From Streptomyces pluripotens (GTDB lineage: Bacteria; Actinomycetota; Actinomycetes; Streptomycetales; Streptomycetaceae), in assembly GCF_000802245.2 (NCBI RefSeq), contig NZ_CP021080.1, positions 6,138,001 through 6,202,000 of the forward strand: a stretch of 64,000 bases of DNA. Reading direction: 5' to 3'. The notes beneath the pieces are model-generated. The model had not been told where the DNA came from. It saw only the letters and a list, made by a program, of their open reading frames with translations, and made no database searches. Made by a program: the position numbers and the translations under genes. Shown one piece after another: positions 17,601 to 28,964 of this stretch. Each line of letters opens with the position of its first letter. The stretch's first letter is position 1.

Positions 17601-17618
17601 TACCCCCGTTCGGGGGTA
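17601..17618. promoter_or_regulatory. Dyad TACCCCCG-N2-CGGGGGTA
   Basis: TACCCCCGTTCGGGGGTA has perfect 8-base arms around TT. It lies between the GAF-LuxR start (17577, minus) and the acyl-CoA synthetase start (17741, plus), so it is a good candidate operator for the adjacent LuxR-type regulator. Confidence 0.5.
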
Positions 17619-17740
17619 GTGAGACCTGCATCACGGATTAGACGATGCCGGGGAGCCGCCCGGCAAGGTCCGGAGCACGGAAGTGAGCCGCTGAGCGCGA
17701 GCATCCGGGGTGAACGGCCGAAAAAGAGCGAGGAGGACGG

Positions 17741-19414
17741 ATGACGACCGCGACCGACCTGTTCCGCAGGGCGCGGGACTTCCTGCTGGAACACCGCGAG
17801 GACTACGGGACCGCCCGTGACGGGTTCGCCTGGCCACGACCCGAACACTTCAACTGGGCGCTGGACTGGTTCGACGTGATCGCCGCCGGCAACGACCGGA
17901 CCGCGTTGCACATCGTCGAGGAGGACGGCACCGGGACCCGGCTGTCCTTCGCCGAGCTGTCCGAGCGGTCCGACCGGATCGCCGGGTGGCTGCGCGAGCG
18001 CGGGGTCGCGGCGGAGGACCGCATCCTCGTCATGCTCGGGAACCAGGTAGAGCTGTGGGAGACCGCGCTGGCCGCGATGAAACTGCGGGCGGTCGTCATC
18101 CCGGCCACCCCGCTGCTCGGCCCCGCCGACCTGCGAGACCGGGTGGACCGGGGCCGGGTGAAGCACGTGATCGTACGGGCCGAGGACACCGCCAAGTTCG
18201 CGGACGTGCCGGGCGCCTACACCCGGATCCGGGTCGGCGGACCACCGGAGGAGGGCTGGGAGCGGTACGAGGACGCGTACACCGCCCCCGCCGGGTTCCA
18301 GCCCGACGGCCCCACCCGGGCCGACGACCCGCTCATGCTCTACTTCACCTCGGGCACGACCGCCCGACCCAAGCTGGTCGAGCACACCCACACCTCGTAC
18401 CCGATCGGGCACCTGGCCACGATGTACTGGATCGGCCTGAAGCCCGGCGACGTACACCTGAACATCTCCTCGCCCGGCTGGGCCAAGCACGCCTGGTCCA
18501 ATCTGTTCGCCCCGTGGAACGCCGAGGCGACCGTCTTCATCTTCAACTACACCCGGTTCGACGCGGCCCGCCTGATGGCCGAGATGGACCGCGCCCAGGT
18601 CACCACCTTCTGCGCCCCGCCGACCGTGTGGCGCATGCTCATCCAGGCCGACCTCGGCCAGCTACGCCGTCCGCCGCGTGAGGCCGTGGCCGCCGGTGAA
18701 CCGCTCAACCCCGAGGTCATCGACCAGGTCCGGCGTGCCTGGGGCGTCACCATCAGGGACGGCTTCGGACAGACCGAGACCGCCGTCCAGGTCTCCAACA
18801 GCCCGGGCCAGCCGCTCAAGACCGGCTCGATGGGCCGTCCCAGCCCCGGCTACCGGGTGGAACTCCTCGATCCGGTCACCGGAGCGCCCGGTGCCGGCGA
18901 GGGCGAGATCGCCCTGGACCTCTCCGAACGCCCGGTCGGCCTGATGACCGGCTACCACGGCGACCCCGACCGCACGGCCGAGGCCATGGCCGGTGGCTAC
19001 TACCGCACCGGTGACATCGCCTCCCGTGACGAGGACGGCTACCTCACCTACGTCGGGCGCGCCGACGACGTCTTCAAGGCCTCTGACTACAAGATCAGCC
19101 CGTTCGAGCTGGAGAGCGCGCTGCTGGAGCACGAGGCGGTGGCCGAGGCCGCCGTGGTCCCCGCCCCGGACGAACTGCGGCTCGCCGTGCCCAAGGCCTA
19201 CGTCGTCCTCGCCGAGGGGTTCGAGCCGGGCCCCGACACCGCGAAGGCCATCTTCGAGCACTCCCGCCAGGTGCTTGCCCCGTACAAGCGGATCCGCCGG
19301 CTGGAGTTCGGCACGCTGCCCAAGACCGTCTCCGGCAAGATCCGCCGGATCGAGCTGCGCGAGGCCACGGCCGAGGGCTCGGACGACGAATACCGCGAGG
19401 AGGACTTCCGGTGA
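17741..19414 (+). CDS. Acyl-CoA synthetase (AMP-forming, medium-chain/benzoate type)
   Basis: A 557-residue ANL-superfamily ligase that activates a carboxylic acid through an acyl-AMP and transfers it to CoA. ATG 17741 follows GAGGAGGA. The P-loop motif reads [20 protein letters not shown]. The A5-like motif is [11 protein letters not shown], and the hinge/A8 region reads [20 protein letters not shown] with [17 protein letters not shown]. The C-terminal catalytic Lys lies in [11 protein letters not shown]. The sequence style fits medium-chain fatty acid or aryl acid ligases. Its stop overlaps the next ligase (GTGA). Two different ligases in one operon suggest catabolism of several acids; substrates are unknown. 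Confidence 0.9.
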   Translation: MTTATDLFRRARDFLLEHREDYGTARDGFAWPRPEHFNWALDWFDVIAAGNDRTALHIVEEDGTGTRLSFAELSERSDRIAGWLRERGVAAEDRILVMLGNQVELWETALAAMKLRAVVIPATPLLGPADLRDRVDRGRVKHVIVRAEDTAKFADVPGAYTRIRVGGPPEEGWERYEDAYTAPAGFQPDGPTRADDPLMLYFTSGTTARPKLVEHTHTSYPIGHLATMYWIGLKPGDVHLNISSPGWAKHAWSNLFAPWNAEATVFIFNYTRFDAARLMAEMDRAQVTTFCAPPTVWRMLIQADLGQLRRPPREAVAAGEPLNPEVIDQVRRAWGVTIRDGFGQTETAVQVSNSPGQPLKTGSMGRPSPGYRVELLDPVTGAPGAGEGEIALDLSERPVGLMTGYHGDPDRTAEAMAGGYYRTGDIASRDEDGYLTYVGRADDVFKASDYKISPFELESALLEHEAVAEAAVVPAPDELRLAVPKAYVVLAEGFEPGPDTAKAIFEHSRQVLAPYKRIRRLEFGTLPKTVSGKIRRIELREATAEGSDDEYREEDFR

Positions 19415-21018
19415 GACCGAAGCTGTCGTACACCCACGGGACCGGAACCACCGCCCTGCTCGGTGACACCATCGGCGCCAACCTCGACCGGGCGGTCACC
19501 GTCTGGCCGGACCGCGAGGCCCTGGTCGACGTGCCCTCCGGACGGCGCTGGACCTACTCCCAGTTCGCTGCCGACGTCGACGAACTGGCGTACGCGCTGC
19601 TGGCGAGCGGGGTCGCCAAGGGCGACCGCGTGGGCATCTGGGCGGTCAACTGCGCCGAGTGGGTGCTCGTGCAGTACGCCACCGCGCGCATCGGCGCCAT
19701 CATGGTCAACATCAATCCCGCCTACCGCACACACGAGGTCGAGTACGTCCTCAACCAGGCCGGGATCTCCCTGCTGTTCGCCTCCCTCCAGCACAAGACG
19801 AGTGACTACCGCACGATGGTCGAGGACGTGCGGGGCAGATGCCCGCAGCTGCGGGAGGTCGTGTACATCGGGGATCCGAGCTGGCAGGCGATGCTGCGGC
19901 GCGGCGCCGGCCAGCGCGAGGACCTCCGGGTCCGCAGCGGCGAGCTGAGCTGTGACGACCCCATCAACATCCAGTACACCTCGGGAACGACCGGCTTCCC
20001 CAAGGGCGCCACCCTGTCCCACCACAACATCCTCAACAACGGGTACTTCGTGGGGGAGCTGATCGCCTACACGGAGCAGGACAGGGTCTGCATTCCGGTC
20101 CCCTTCTACCACTGTTTCGGCATGGTGATGGGGAATCTGGCGGCCACCTCGCACGGCGCCTGCATGGTCATCCCCGCCCCGTCCTTCGATCCGAAGGCCA
20201 CCCTGGAGGCGGTACAGCAGGAGCGCTGCACCGCCCTCTACGGCGTCCCGACCATGTTCATCGCGGAGCTGAACCTCCCGGACTTCACCTCCTACGACCT
20301 CTCCACGTTGCGCACCGGCATCATGGCGGGCTCGCCCTGCCCGGTGGAGGTGATGAAGCGGGTCGTCGCCGAGATGCACATGGCCGAGGTGTCCATCTGC
20401 TACGGAATGACCGAGACCTCCCCGGTCTCCCTGCAGACCCGCATCGACGACGACCTGGAGCACCGCACCGCCACCGTGGGTCGCGTCCTGCCCCACCTTG
20501 AGGTCAAGATCGTCGACCCGGTGGACGGGGTGACGGTGCCCCGGGGCACTGCGGGGGAACTGTGCACCCGCGGTTACAGCGTGATGCTCGGCTACTGGAA
20601 CGAGCCCGAAAAGACCGCCGAGGCCGTGGACACGGGTCGCTGGATGCACACCGGAGACCTCGCGGTGATGCGCGAGGACGGATACGTCGAGATCGTCGGC
20701 CGCATCAAGGACATGATCATCCGGGGTGGGGAGAACATCTATCCGCGTGAGGTCGAGGAGTTCCTCTACTCGCATCCGAAGATCAGGGACGTCCAGGTGG
20801 TGGGGGTGCCGCACGAGAAGTACGGCGAGGAGGTGCTCGCCTGCGTCATCCCGCTCGAAGGGGCCGATCCGATCACCTTGGAGGAACTGCGCGCCTTCTG
20901 CGAGGGGCGGCTGGCGCACTACAAGGTCCCCAGCAGGCTCCAGATCCTCGACTCCTTCCCGATGACGGTGTCCGGGAAGGTGCGCAAGGTCGAGCTGCGG
21001 CAGAAGTATCAGGCGTGA
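19411..21018 (+). CDS. Long-chain acyl-CoA synthetase (FadD-like)
   Basis: A 535-residue AMP-binding ligase, second gene of a two-gene operon, with the GTG start overlapping the previous stop. Motifs are [20 protein letters not shown], then [11 protein letters not shown], then [20 protein letters not shown] with [20 protein letters not shown], and the C-terminal [15 protein letters not shown]-terminal and C-terminal ANL domains are both complete. It most resembles FadD/AcsA-type proteins used in beta-oxidation. Co-transcription behind the divergent GAF-LuxR regulator suggests one regulatory unit. Confidence 0.9.
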   Translation: MRPKLSYTHGTGTTALLGDTIGANLDRAVTVWPDREALVDVPSGRRWTYSQFAADVDELAYALLASGVAKGDRVGIWAVNCAEWVLVQYATARIGAIMVNINPAYRTHEVEYVLNQAGISLLFASLQHKTSDYRTMVEDVRGRCPQLREVVYIGDPSWQAMLRRGAGQREDLRVRSGELSCDDPINIQYTSGTTGFPKGATLSHHNILNNGYFVGELIAYTEQDRVCIPVPFYHCFGMVMGNLAATSHGACMVIPAPSFDPKATLEAVQQERCTALYGVPTMFIAELNLPDFTSYDLSTLRTGIMAGSPCPVEVMKRVVAEMHMAEVSICYGMTETSPVSLQTRIDDDLEHRTATVGRVLPHLEVKIVDPVDGVTVPRGTAGELCTRGYSVMLGYWNEPEKTAEAVDTGRWMHTGDLAVMREDGYVEIVGRIKDMIIRGGENIYPREVEEFLYSHPKIRDVQVVGVPHEKYGEEVLACVIPLEGADPITLEELRAFCEGRLAHYKVPSRLQILDSFPMTVSGKVRKVELRQKYQA

Positions 21019-21059
21019 GACCGCAAGACTGAGTTCGCGGGACTGAGGCCGCGGGTGGG

Positions 21060-21621
21060 AACCCCGGCCTCACCGCGTTCGGAGCGCCGTGTGGGACCGC
21101 CGGAAGCCTGGCCCGCGGGACGGTCGGCGCGCCGGTCCCGCGGCCGGTTTCCCGGCCCGGGCGCGCCTGCGGAGGTCAGTGCGCCGGCGTGGTCGTTCAC
21201 TGGCTGTGGGGATGAACCCGCGAGGTCCACGACGGACAACGGGATGCCCAGGTTTCCGGTGCGGCGCCGGCGGCATCGGTGTAGCCCGCGAAGGAGACGT
21301 ACAGGCAGTCCACGGACTCCGTCATCGCCGTTGAGCCCACACACTCCACGTCCCGGGCGGGGCCGCCGTGGGGCCGGGGCCACCTGGGCGACCACCCCCC
21401 AGGCGGCCAGCCCCAGTGCCGTTCGGGGGCCGCTCACCGGTCCGGCGAAGGTCCGCTTAGTCCAGCCAGCGCAGGTACAGCGCGGCGGTGGTGACGCGTC
21501 GGTTGGGCGGTCGGCTCCAGCAGGGGCCGGTGGGTGCACCGCACGCGCGCGGATAGACCGGCACGGTGTGGACGTGTTCGCGCCGACAGGCCGAACAGTG
21601 CACCGGCACGCTCTCGGGCAT
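21060..21621 (-). pseudogene. Degraded zinc-ribbon-type protein
   Basis: On the minus strand ATG 21621 opens MPESVPVHCSACRREHVHTV followed by PVYPRACGAP, which resembles the N-terminal Cys-rich box of small conserved Streptomyces zinc-ribbon proteins; one expected Cys in the second pair is Arg. The frame stops at 21457. In a second frame downstream ALGLAAWGVVAQVAP, VCGLNGDDGV and LGIPLSVVDLAG look like the C-terminal half of the same kind of protein. I infer a gene broken by at least one frameshift. Confidence is limited because the family is recalled only by its pattern. Confidence 0.35.
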
Positions 21622-21700
21622 GGCCGACTCCAAGGCTGGGCGTCGCGACGGTTCCTCACCCTCCTCTTGCCGTACCCGCTCGTCCGGCACTTTCACTCCC

Positions 21701-21767
21701 TTGACGGCGTTCGCCCCCGCCCCTACATTGCTTCCAGATAGTAGAAATTAAATTCCGTAATACGGAA
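21701..21767 (+). promoter_or_regulatory. gcl promoter with paired AllR-type operators
   Basis: A consensus promoter, TTGACG (21701-21706), 17 bases, then TACATT (21724-21729), is followed by two 15-base boxes: TTCCAGATAGTAGAA (21732-21746) and the perfect palindrome TTCCGTAATACGGAA (21753-21767). Their centres are 21 bases apart. The boxes cover the expected transcription start, the position of a repressor. Confidence 0.7.
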
Positions 21768-21839
21768 AATCAAGGGAGGCTGTGCTCACCGCGGGGCGCG
21801 ACGGGAGTACGCATCCGACAGCCGAGGCAGGAGTACCCG

Positions 21840-23627
<1,788 letters not shown>

Positions 23628-23640
23628 CACGTCCCCCGCA

Positions 23641-23684
23641 CGTGAGAGGGGCGGCCGGTCCGCGGACCGGCCGCCCCTCTCACG
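23641..23684 (+). terminator. gcl terminator, perfect 44-base palindrome
   Basis: Bases 23641-23684 are exactly self-complementary (22-base arms, starting CGTGAGAGGGGCGGCC), 13 bases after the gcl stop. This is a strong terminator and could act on both strands. Confidence 0.85.
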
Positions 23685-23721
23685 CTGCCGTTCACACCAC
23701 GGCACACCAACTCACGCCGGC

Positions 23722-24288
23722 TCACACCGGGCCGGAGCCGCCTGCGCTCCCGTCGCCCCCGTCGCGTGGGGGCCGGCGCAGCTCGGGTCCGGCGGGGCCC
23801 TGGTCCGTCAGGCCCGCCTCACGGGTGAAGCGGGGTGCCAGGGCGGACAGCGCCTTGTCACCGTGCAGGGCGACCAGGAGCAGCTTGTCCTCCACGGACA
23901 GACCGTAGCGGTGGGCGGGCAGCGGATGTCCGCCGCGTAGGTCCTTCAGGGCCCGGCGGGCCCGGAACGTGGGCCCGGGCAGGACGGTCCGCAGCAGACC
24001 GGCCGTGCCCAGTTCTCCGCGTAGCCCCGCCAGCGCATCCCGGACGCCCCGCCGGTCCAGCAACTGCCGTAGGCCGGCGGGCCGGTGCAGTGTGGCATGG
24101 ACGGCCCTGGCCAGGGTGGGCGCGGACTCCCGGGGGACCGGGCCGGACGTCCGCAGCGTGCCGCGGCCCGCCTCGACGGCGCCCCGCAGATGCAGTCCCA
24201 GCACCGCCACCGTCACGGCGGCCCGGGCACCGCCGCGCAACAGTGCGATCGCGTGCGGGTCGGCCGGCAGCGACGTCGTACTCTCCAT
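23722..24288 (-). CDS. TIGR04222-like hypothetical protein
   Basis: About 188 residues from ATG 24288; longer in-frame starts exist. The N-terminus DPHAIALLRGGARAAVTVAV and the C-terminal HRYGLSVEDKLLLVALHGDK followed by ALSALAPRF match the general pattern of the actinobacterial TIGR04222 family. In that family a conserved cytoplasmic domain often precedes a membrane or Gly/Cys-rich tail; no membrane segment is seen here. The function is unknown. It lies convergent to gcl and shows no link to purine catabolism. Confidence 0.6.
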   Translation of the reverse strand: MESTTSLPADPHAIALLRGGARAAVTVAVLGLHLRGAVEAGRGTLRTSGPVPRESAPTLARAVHATLHRPAGLRQLLDRRGVRDALAGLRGELGTAGLLRTVLPGPTFRARRALKDLRGGHPLPAHRYGLSVEDKLLLVALHGDKALSALAPRFTREAGLTDQGPAGPELRRPPRDGGDGSAGGSGPV

Positions 24289-24441
24289 GGCACCCCCCGG
24301 CACAGGGATCGCCGCCCCCGTGCCGGCGAACCCCCTGCCGGTGATATGCCCGGTCAGGGGGGTGTTCGAAGCCTGCACCGCGGTTTTCAGAGGTTGTCCT
24401 CAGGGGGGTGCGAAGGGACGGCCACCGTTGCACGCCCACCG

Positions 24442-24675
24442 CTACAGTTCGTGCTCCGACAGTCCCGGCCAGTCGTCCGGCCCGCCGCCCTGCCACTCGA
24501 TCAGATCGCTCTCCTCCACTTCGATCCGGTCCAGGTCTGCCAGCCGCAGGATTTCCACGACGTCGTCCAGATGGGAGGCAATCCCCAGGATCACCTCCCC
24601 CTCGGTGACCCGCCGGGAGCCGTCCAGAGCGGGCGGGTGGACCACGATGTGCGGGAACTGCGTCGGATTGCCCAT
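24442..24675 (-). CDS. Small conserved-looking hypothetical protein
   Basis: A 77-residue acidic protein (VVEILRLADLDRIEVEESDL and then IEWQGGGPDDWPGLSEHEL at the C-terminus) with balanced composition, unlike frame shadows. The ATG at 24675 has only a weak ribosome site. No domain is recognised. It sits between the TIGR04222-like gene and the long hairpin. Confidence 0.5.
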   Translation of the reverse strand: MGNPTQFPHIVVHPPALDGSRRVTEGEVILGIASHLDDVVEILRLADLDRIEVEESDLIEWQGGGPDDWPGLSEHEL

Positions 24676-24716
24676 GCCTTCAGCGTGCGGCGGGCGAGGC
24701 GGAAGTGCACGCCGGA

Positions 24717-24784
24717 GACGGCCAGCGCAGCACGCCGAAGCGCCCCCTGCTCGGGGGGCGCTTCGGCGTGCTGCGCTGGCCGTC
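24717..24784. repeat. Perfect 31-bp inverted repeat with 6-base loop
   Basis: The arm at 24717-24747 (starting GACGGCCAGCGCAGCACG) is exactly complementary to 24754-24784, with loop TGCTCG. It is longer and more perfect than the other terminators here. It lies about 290 bases beyond the catalase stop and just upstream of the small gene at 24675. It may be a terminator, or a dispersed Streptomyces repeat: a reading of the right arm gives RFGVLRWP, which I recall from many spurious small annotations. Confidence 0.7.
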
Positions 24785-25077
24785 CGACGGCGCGAGGCTG
24801 GGCGCGACAGGACGTTCGCGCCACCGGACGGAGTTCGTTGGGCCTCTGGCTGGGGCCATGGCCGGGGACCGCGGCGGCTGCGACGGAGCCGGGTGCCCTT
24901 CCCTCTGGTCGAGAAGGGGACTCGGGGCCTTCACCACCGCACTGGCGCGCACTCCGCCGCGGTCCTCGCCCTGCCCACCTCTGCCGAGTGATCACCCCTC
25001 ATGCGGACCGCTCGGCGGCGGGTCGTACGCGTCCGGGCCGGGACCTCCCCGTCACGTCCCGGACGCAGCTTGTGGTC

Positions 25078-26556
25078 TCAGTCCTCGCGCAGGGCGCGGA
25101 CCGCCTCCTCCACGCGCCTGCCGTACTCCGGGTCGGCGGCGTGGAAGTGGGCCAGGTTCTTCTCGATCACGTCGTCGCGGGAGACTTGCGAGAGGCCGCC
25201 GGCGATGTTGGCGATCAGACGGGACTTCTCCTCCGCGGACATCAGCCGGTACAACTCGCCGGCCTGGTAGAAGGCGTCGTCCTTGGTGTGGAGCGGGGCC
25301 TCGTGGGTGCCGCTGTGGCCGTTCACCGCGAGCGGGGCCGACAGGGGGCGGCCGGTCTCCACCGGGCCGTCGTAGGAGTTCGGCTCGTAGTTCTTGGCGT
25401 GCCGCCCCTGGGAGTTGAGCGCCATGTGGCCGTCGCGGCCGTAGTTCTGGGCGCCGCCCGGCACCGCCTTCGGGGCGTTCACCGGGAGCTGGGTGTGGTT
25501 CACGCCGAGCCGGTAGCGATGGGCGTCCGCGTAGGCGAACAGGCGGCCCTGGAGCATCTTGTCCGGGGACGGTCCGATGCCGGGCACGAAGTTGTTCGGG
25601 GAGAACGCGGCCTGCTCGACTTCGGCGAAGACGTTGTCCGGGTTGCGGTCCAGGACCAGGCGGCCCACGCGCTGCAGCGGGTAGTCCCGGTGCGGCCACA
25701 CCTTGGTCAGGTCGAACGGGTTGAAGCGGTAGTCCGCCGCCTCGGCCGCAGGCATGAGCTGGACGTACAGCGTCCAGGACGGGTGGACCCCGCGCTCAAT
25801 CGCCTGGAGCAGGTCGGTCTGGTGCGAACTGGGGTCCTTGCCCGCGGTCTCCGCGGCCTGCTCGCTGCTCAGACAGCGGATGCCCTGATTGGTCTTGAAG
25901 TGGTACTTGACGAAGAAGGCCTCGCCCGCGGTGTTCGTCCACTGGTAGGTGTGCGAGCCGTAGCCGTTCATGTGGCGGTAGGACGCGGGGATGCCGCGGT
26001 CACCCATTAGCCAGGTCACCTGGTGCGTCGCCTCGGGGGCGTGGGCCCAGAAGTCCCAGACGTTGTCCGGCTCCTGCTTGCCGGTGAACGGGTCCCGCTT
26101 CTGCGAGTGGATGAAATCGGGGAACTTGATCGGGTCCTTGATGAAGAACACCGGGGTGTTGTTGCCGACGAGGTCGTAGTTGCCCTGCTCGGTGTAGAAC
26201 TTCACCGCGAAGCCGCGCGGGTCGCGGACGGCGTCCGCGCCGCCGAGGGAGTCGGCGACCGTGGAGAAGCGCACGAACACCTCGGTGCGCTTGCCGATCT
26301 CGCTGAGGAAGTCGGCGTGGGTGAAGCTGGTGACGTCGTCCGTCACCTCGAAGTGACCGTAGGCGCCGGAGCCACGGGCGTGCACCACGCGCTCCGGGAT
26401 GCGCTCGCGGTTGAAGCGCGCGAGCTTCTCCAGGAGGTGTTGGTCCTGGATCAGCAGCGGGCCGCCGACGCCGGCGGAGGTGGAGTTCTGGTTGTCTGCG
26501 ACTGGTGCGCCAGACTCCGTGGTGAGAGTTCGCGCCTTGAACACGCGCATCGACAT
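25078..26556 (-). CDS. katA: Monofunctional haem catalase
   Basis: A 492-residue small-subunit catalase disproportionating H2O2. ATG 26556 follows GGAAGG. The distal His is in [16 protein letters not shown] (His59), the Asn block in [20 protein letters not shown], and the haem-ligating Tyr in the signature [14 protein letters not shown]. Length and order match the family. Uricase produces H2O2, so a catalase inside the urate cluster is logical. The 213-base intergenic region before it contains a consensus promoter, an AllR-type box and the second palindrome shared with uraD, aceB and allB. Confidence 0.95.
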   Translation of the reverse strand: MSMRVFKARTLTTESGAPVADNQNSTSAGVGGPLLIQDQHLLEKLARFNRERIPERVVHARGSGAYGHFEVTDDVTSFTHADFLSEIGKRTEVFVRFSTVADSLGGADAVRDPRGFAVKFYTEQGNYDLVGNNTPVFFIKDPIKFPDFIHSQKRDPFTGKQEPDNVWDFWAHAPEATHQVTWLMGDRGIPASYRHMNGYGSHTYQWTNTAGEAFFVKYHFKTNQGIRCLSSEQAAETAGKDPSSHQTDLLQAIERGVHPSWTLYVQLMPAAEAADYRFNPFDLTKVWPHRDYPLQRVGRLVLDRNPDNVFAEVEQAAFSPNNFVPGIGPSPDKMLQGRLFAYADAHRYRLGVNHTQLPVNAPKAVPGGAQNYGRDGHMALNSQGRHAKNYEPNSYDGPVETGRPLSAPLAVNGHSGTHEAPLHTKDDAFYQAGELYRLMSAEEKSRLIANIAGGLSQVSRDDVIEKNLAHFHAADPEYGRRVEEAVRALRED

Positions 26557-26598
26557 CGGGACCTTCCGTGCGAGAGGGCAGCGGGAATCTGCGGAATC

Positions 26599-26688
26599 CT
26601 GGAATTTTCGGAATCAGACTTCCGCTTTATGGAGCTTTCGCTGGCGTGAGCCTAGATTTGGGCGGACGAGACGTCAACAGTTTGTTGA
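26599..26688 (-). promoter_or_regulatory. katA promoter with both shared motifs
   Basis: On the minus strand TTGACG (26677-26672) and TAGGCT (26654-26649) are 17 bases apart. TCAACAGTTTGTTGA (26674-26688), a perfect palindrome, overlaps the -35. Downstream is TTCCGCTTTATGGAG (26620-26634), and a weaker partner retaining only the GGAA half is centred 21 bases further (26599-26613). Confidence 0.6.
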
Positions 26689-26768
26689 ATTTGATTCCGG
26701 GCGGCGCCGACGCCTGGGCGCGACAGGACTGGTGTCGGCGGCGGCGCCGCCCGGAAGTCTGGGGCGGG

Positions 26769-27662
26769 TCAGAGCTGGGCGCCGGAGAGGCGCTCCACGG
26801 CCCGCAGCAAGGCCGAGTGGTCCAGGCCTCCGTCACCCTGGGCGCGCAGCGAGGCGACCAGTTGGGCGACCACGGCACCGACCGGCAGGGCGGCGCCGAC
26901 GTTGCGGGCGGCGTCGGTGACGATGCCCATGTCCTTGTGGTGCAGGTCGATGCGGAAGCCCGGCTTGAAGTCCCGACCCAGGAAGTTGTCCTTCTTGCGG
27001 GTCAGTACGGTGGAACCCGCCAGTCCGCCGTTGAGCACGTCCAGCGCGGCCTCCAGGTCCACCCCCGACTTCTCCAGGAAGACCACCGCCTCGGCGCACG
27101 CCTGGATGTTCACGGCGACGATCAGCTGGTTGGCGGCCTTCACGGTCTGGCCGGAGCCGTGTGGGCCGCACCGCACGATGGTCTTGCCGAGGGCCTCGAA
27201 CACCGGCCTGGCCTGCTCGAAGTCGGCCTGCTCGCCACCGACCATGATCGACAACACTGCCTCGACGGCGCCGGCCTCGCCACCGGACACCGGGGCGTCC
27301 AGGACCCGGATGCCCTTGTCCCTGGCGGCGGTGGCCAGGTCGACGGAGGTCTGCGGGGTGATCGAGGACATGTCGATCAGCAGGGCGCCCTTCCGGGCGT
27401 TCTCCAGGATGCCGTCCGGGCCGTAGGAGATGGCCTCGACCTGCGGGGAGGCGGGCACCATCGTGACGATCACGTCGGCGTCCCGGACCGCCTCCGCCAG
27501 GGAGCCGGCCGCGGTGCCGCCGGCGGCGGCCAGCCGGTCCAGCTTCTCCTGCTCCAAGGTGAACCCGGTGACCTGGTAGCCCGCCTTGATCAGGTTCTCG
27601 GACATGGGGGAGCCCATGATGCCGAGACCGATCCACGCGATCTTGGGGAGGGTGTTGCTCAT
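26769..27662 (-). CDS. glxR: Tartronate semialdehyde reductase
   Basis: NAD(P)H-dependent reductase that turns tartronate semialdehyde into glycerate; 297 residues of the 3-hydroxyisobutyrate dehydrogenase family. ATG 27662 opens MSNTLPKIAWIGLGIMGSPM, giving the Rossmann GxGxMG motif. The substrate motif DAPVSGGEAGA and the catalytic Lys in GQTVKAANQL are intact. A longer open frame upstream is only read-through of hyi in another frame. It lies 38 bases after hyi, in the same direction, so a hyi-glxR operon is likely. Confidence 0.94.
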   Translation of the reverse strand: MSNTLPKIAWIGLGIMGSPMSENLIKAGYQVTGFTLEQEKLDRLAAAGGTAAGSLAEAVRDADVIVTMVPASPQVEAISYGPDGILENARKGALLIDMSSITPQTSVDLATAARDKGIRVLDAPVSGGEAGAVEAVLSIMVGGEQADFEQARPVFEALGKTIVRCGPHGSGQTVKAANQLIVAVNIQACAEAVVFLEKSGVDLEAALDVLNGGLAGSTVLTRKKDNFLGRDFKPGFRIDLHHKDMGIVTDAARNVGAALPVGAVVAQLVASLRAQGDGGLDHSALLRAVERLSGAQL

Positions 27663-27700
27663 CGGATGCCTCTCTCGCTGCTCTGCTGTGTCAAGGGGGT

Positions 27701-28531
27701 TCAGCGCGCTTCGCGCGGGAGCCACTCGAAGGTCTCGGCGCTCGGGCGGTCGCCGGGCTTGTACTCCAGTCCGACCCAGCCGTCGTAGCCGGCCTTCCTC
27801 AGTCGGTCGAGCAGCTCCTCCAGCGGGAGTGAGCCCGTCCCGGGGGCGCCGCGGCCGGGGTTGTCGGCGATCTGTACATGGCCGGTCTTCGCCGCGTACT
27901 GCTCGATCACCGACGGCAGGTCCTCGCCGTTCATCGACAGGTGGTACAGGTCCATGAGAAATTTCGCGTTCCGCAGCCCCGTCGTCGCGTTGACCCGGTC
28001 GACGACCTCCACCGCCGCGGGCGCCGACACCAGCGGGTACGACGGTGACTCGGGCTGGTTCAGCGCCTCGACCAGCAGGATCGCGCCGATCCGGTCGGCG
28101 GCCTGTGCGGCGAGCACCAGGTTCTCCAGGGCGAGGGCGTCCTGCTCGGCCGGGTCCACGCCCTCGACGCGGTTGCCGTACAGGGCGTTGAGGGCCTTGC
28201 AGTCGAGGGAAGCGGCGAAGTCGGCGGTCACCTCGATGTTGGCGCGGAACCTCTCCGCCTCCGCGCCGGGGACGGACAGTGCGCCGCGGTCCGGGCCCGG
28301 CAGTCGTCCCGCGTAGAAGTTCAGCCCCGTGAGGTGGACGCCCGCGTCCTCGATCGCCTTCTTCAGGGCGTCGAGTTGGCGCTGGTCGGGGGTCGGGGAG
28401 TCGATCCAGGGCCACCACAGTTCGACCGCGGTGAAGCCCGACGCCGCGGCTGCCGCGGGGCGCTCCAGGAGCGGGAGTTCCGTGAAGAGGATCGACAGGT
28501 TGACGTTGAAGCGCTGGTCTGCGAATCCCAT
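27701..28531 (-). CDS. hyi: Hydroxypyruvate isomerase
   Basis: A 276-residue TIM-barrel enzyme interconverting hydroxypyruvate and tartronate semialdehyde. ATG 28531 opens MGFADQRFNVNLSILFTELP. Metal-binding acidic residues lie in LLVEALNQ, KFLMDLYHLS, HVQIADNPGRG and VGLEYKP, as in Hyi/OtnI. It heads the operon with glxR. Its promoter carries two AllR-type boxes and it is divergent from the thiamine-binding-like gene. Confidence 0.93.
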   Translation of the reverse strand: MGFADQRFNVNLSILFTELPLLERPAAAAASGFTAVELWWPWIDSPTPDQRQLDALKKAIEDAGVHLTGLNFYAGRLPGPDRGALSVPGAEAERFRANIEVTADFAASLDCKALNALYGNRVEGVDPAEQDALALENLVLAAQAADRIGAILLVEALNQPESPSYPLVSAPAAVEVVDRVNATTGLRNAKFLMDLYHLSMNGEDLPSVIEQYAAKTGHVQIADNPGRGAPGTGSLPLEELLDRLRKAGYDGWVGLEYKPGDRPSAETFEWLPREAR

Positions 28532-28559
28532 TCGGGCCGCGCTCCCTTCCGTATCAAGA

Positions 28560-28624
28560 TTCCATATTGCGGAAGTTCGTTTCTGCTTAATGGAAGATTG
28601 CCGTCGGGTGTCGTCGCTTGTCAA
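28560..28624 (-). promoter_or_regulatory. hyi promoter with paired AllR-type operators
   Basis: On the minus strand TTGACA (28624-28619) and CAATCT (28600-28595) are separated by 18 bases. Box 1 on the plus strand is TTCTGCTTAATGGAA (28581-28595) and box 2 is TTCCATATTGCGGAA (28560-28574). Their centres are 21 bases apart, immediately downstream of the -10, the same layout as at gcl. Confidence 0.7.
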
Positions 28625-28700
28625 GGGGTGCCCCGCGAGCCGCACGGCCCCGGACCGGGCAGGACTGCCCGAAAGTCGCGCCGCGCGTTAGGTTGAGCGC

Positions 28701-28964
28701 GTGCGATTGAGAGTGGAGTTCACGACCGAGCCCTTCGACCTGGACGAGGCGCCCGCGCACGCCCTGGCGGCGCGGCGGATCATCGAGGCAGCCGAACTCG
28801 ACGCCGTGGACGTCGGCCCGTTCGGCAACACCGCCGAGGGGGACGCCGACCGGGTGCTCACGGCTGTGGACGCGCTACTGCGCAAGAGCCTGGAGGCCGG
28901 TGCCACCCGGGTCTCGCTCCAGGTCAACGTGATCGGGGGCGGGGAAGGGGAGGGTAACAGATGA
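28701..28964 (+). CDS. Thiamine-binding-like (MTH1187/YkoF) small protein
   Basis: An 87-residue protein from GTG 28701. The pattern DAVDVGPFGNTAEGDADRVL followed by LEAGATRVSLQVNVI resembles the ferredoxin-like Thiamine_BP fold (PF01910), in which such proteins bind thiamine or hydroxymethylpyrimidine. A -10-like TAGGTT at 28689-28694 ends 6 bases before the GTG and no ribosome site is present, so a leaderless mRNA is likely. It overlaps the next gene by 4 bases. ThDP is the cofactor of glyoxylate carboligase, which would give a thiamine sensor a reason to be here; that link is speculative. Confidence 0.6.
   Translation: MRLRVEFTTEPFDLDEAPAHALAARRIIEAAELDAVDVGPFGNTAEGDADRVLTAVDALLRKSLEAGATRVSLQVNVIGGGEGEGNR

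Noticed and set aside
24705..25418. Large plus-strand ORF across the long hairpin
   Set aside because: It reads through the inverted repeat and into the antisense of catalase; composition is typical of non-coding frames.
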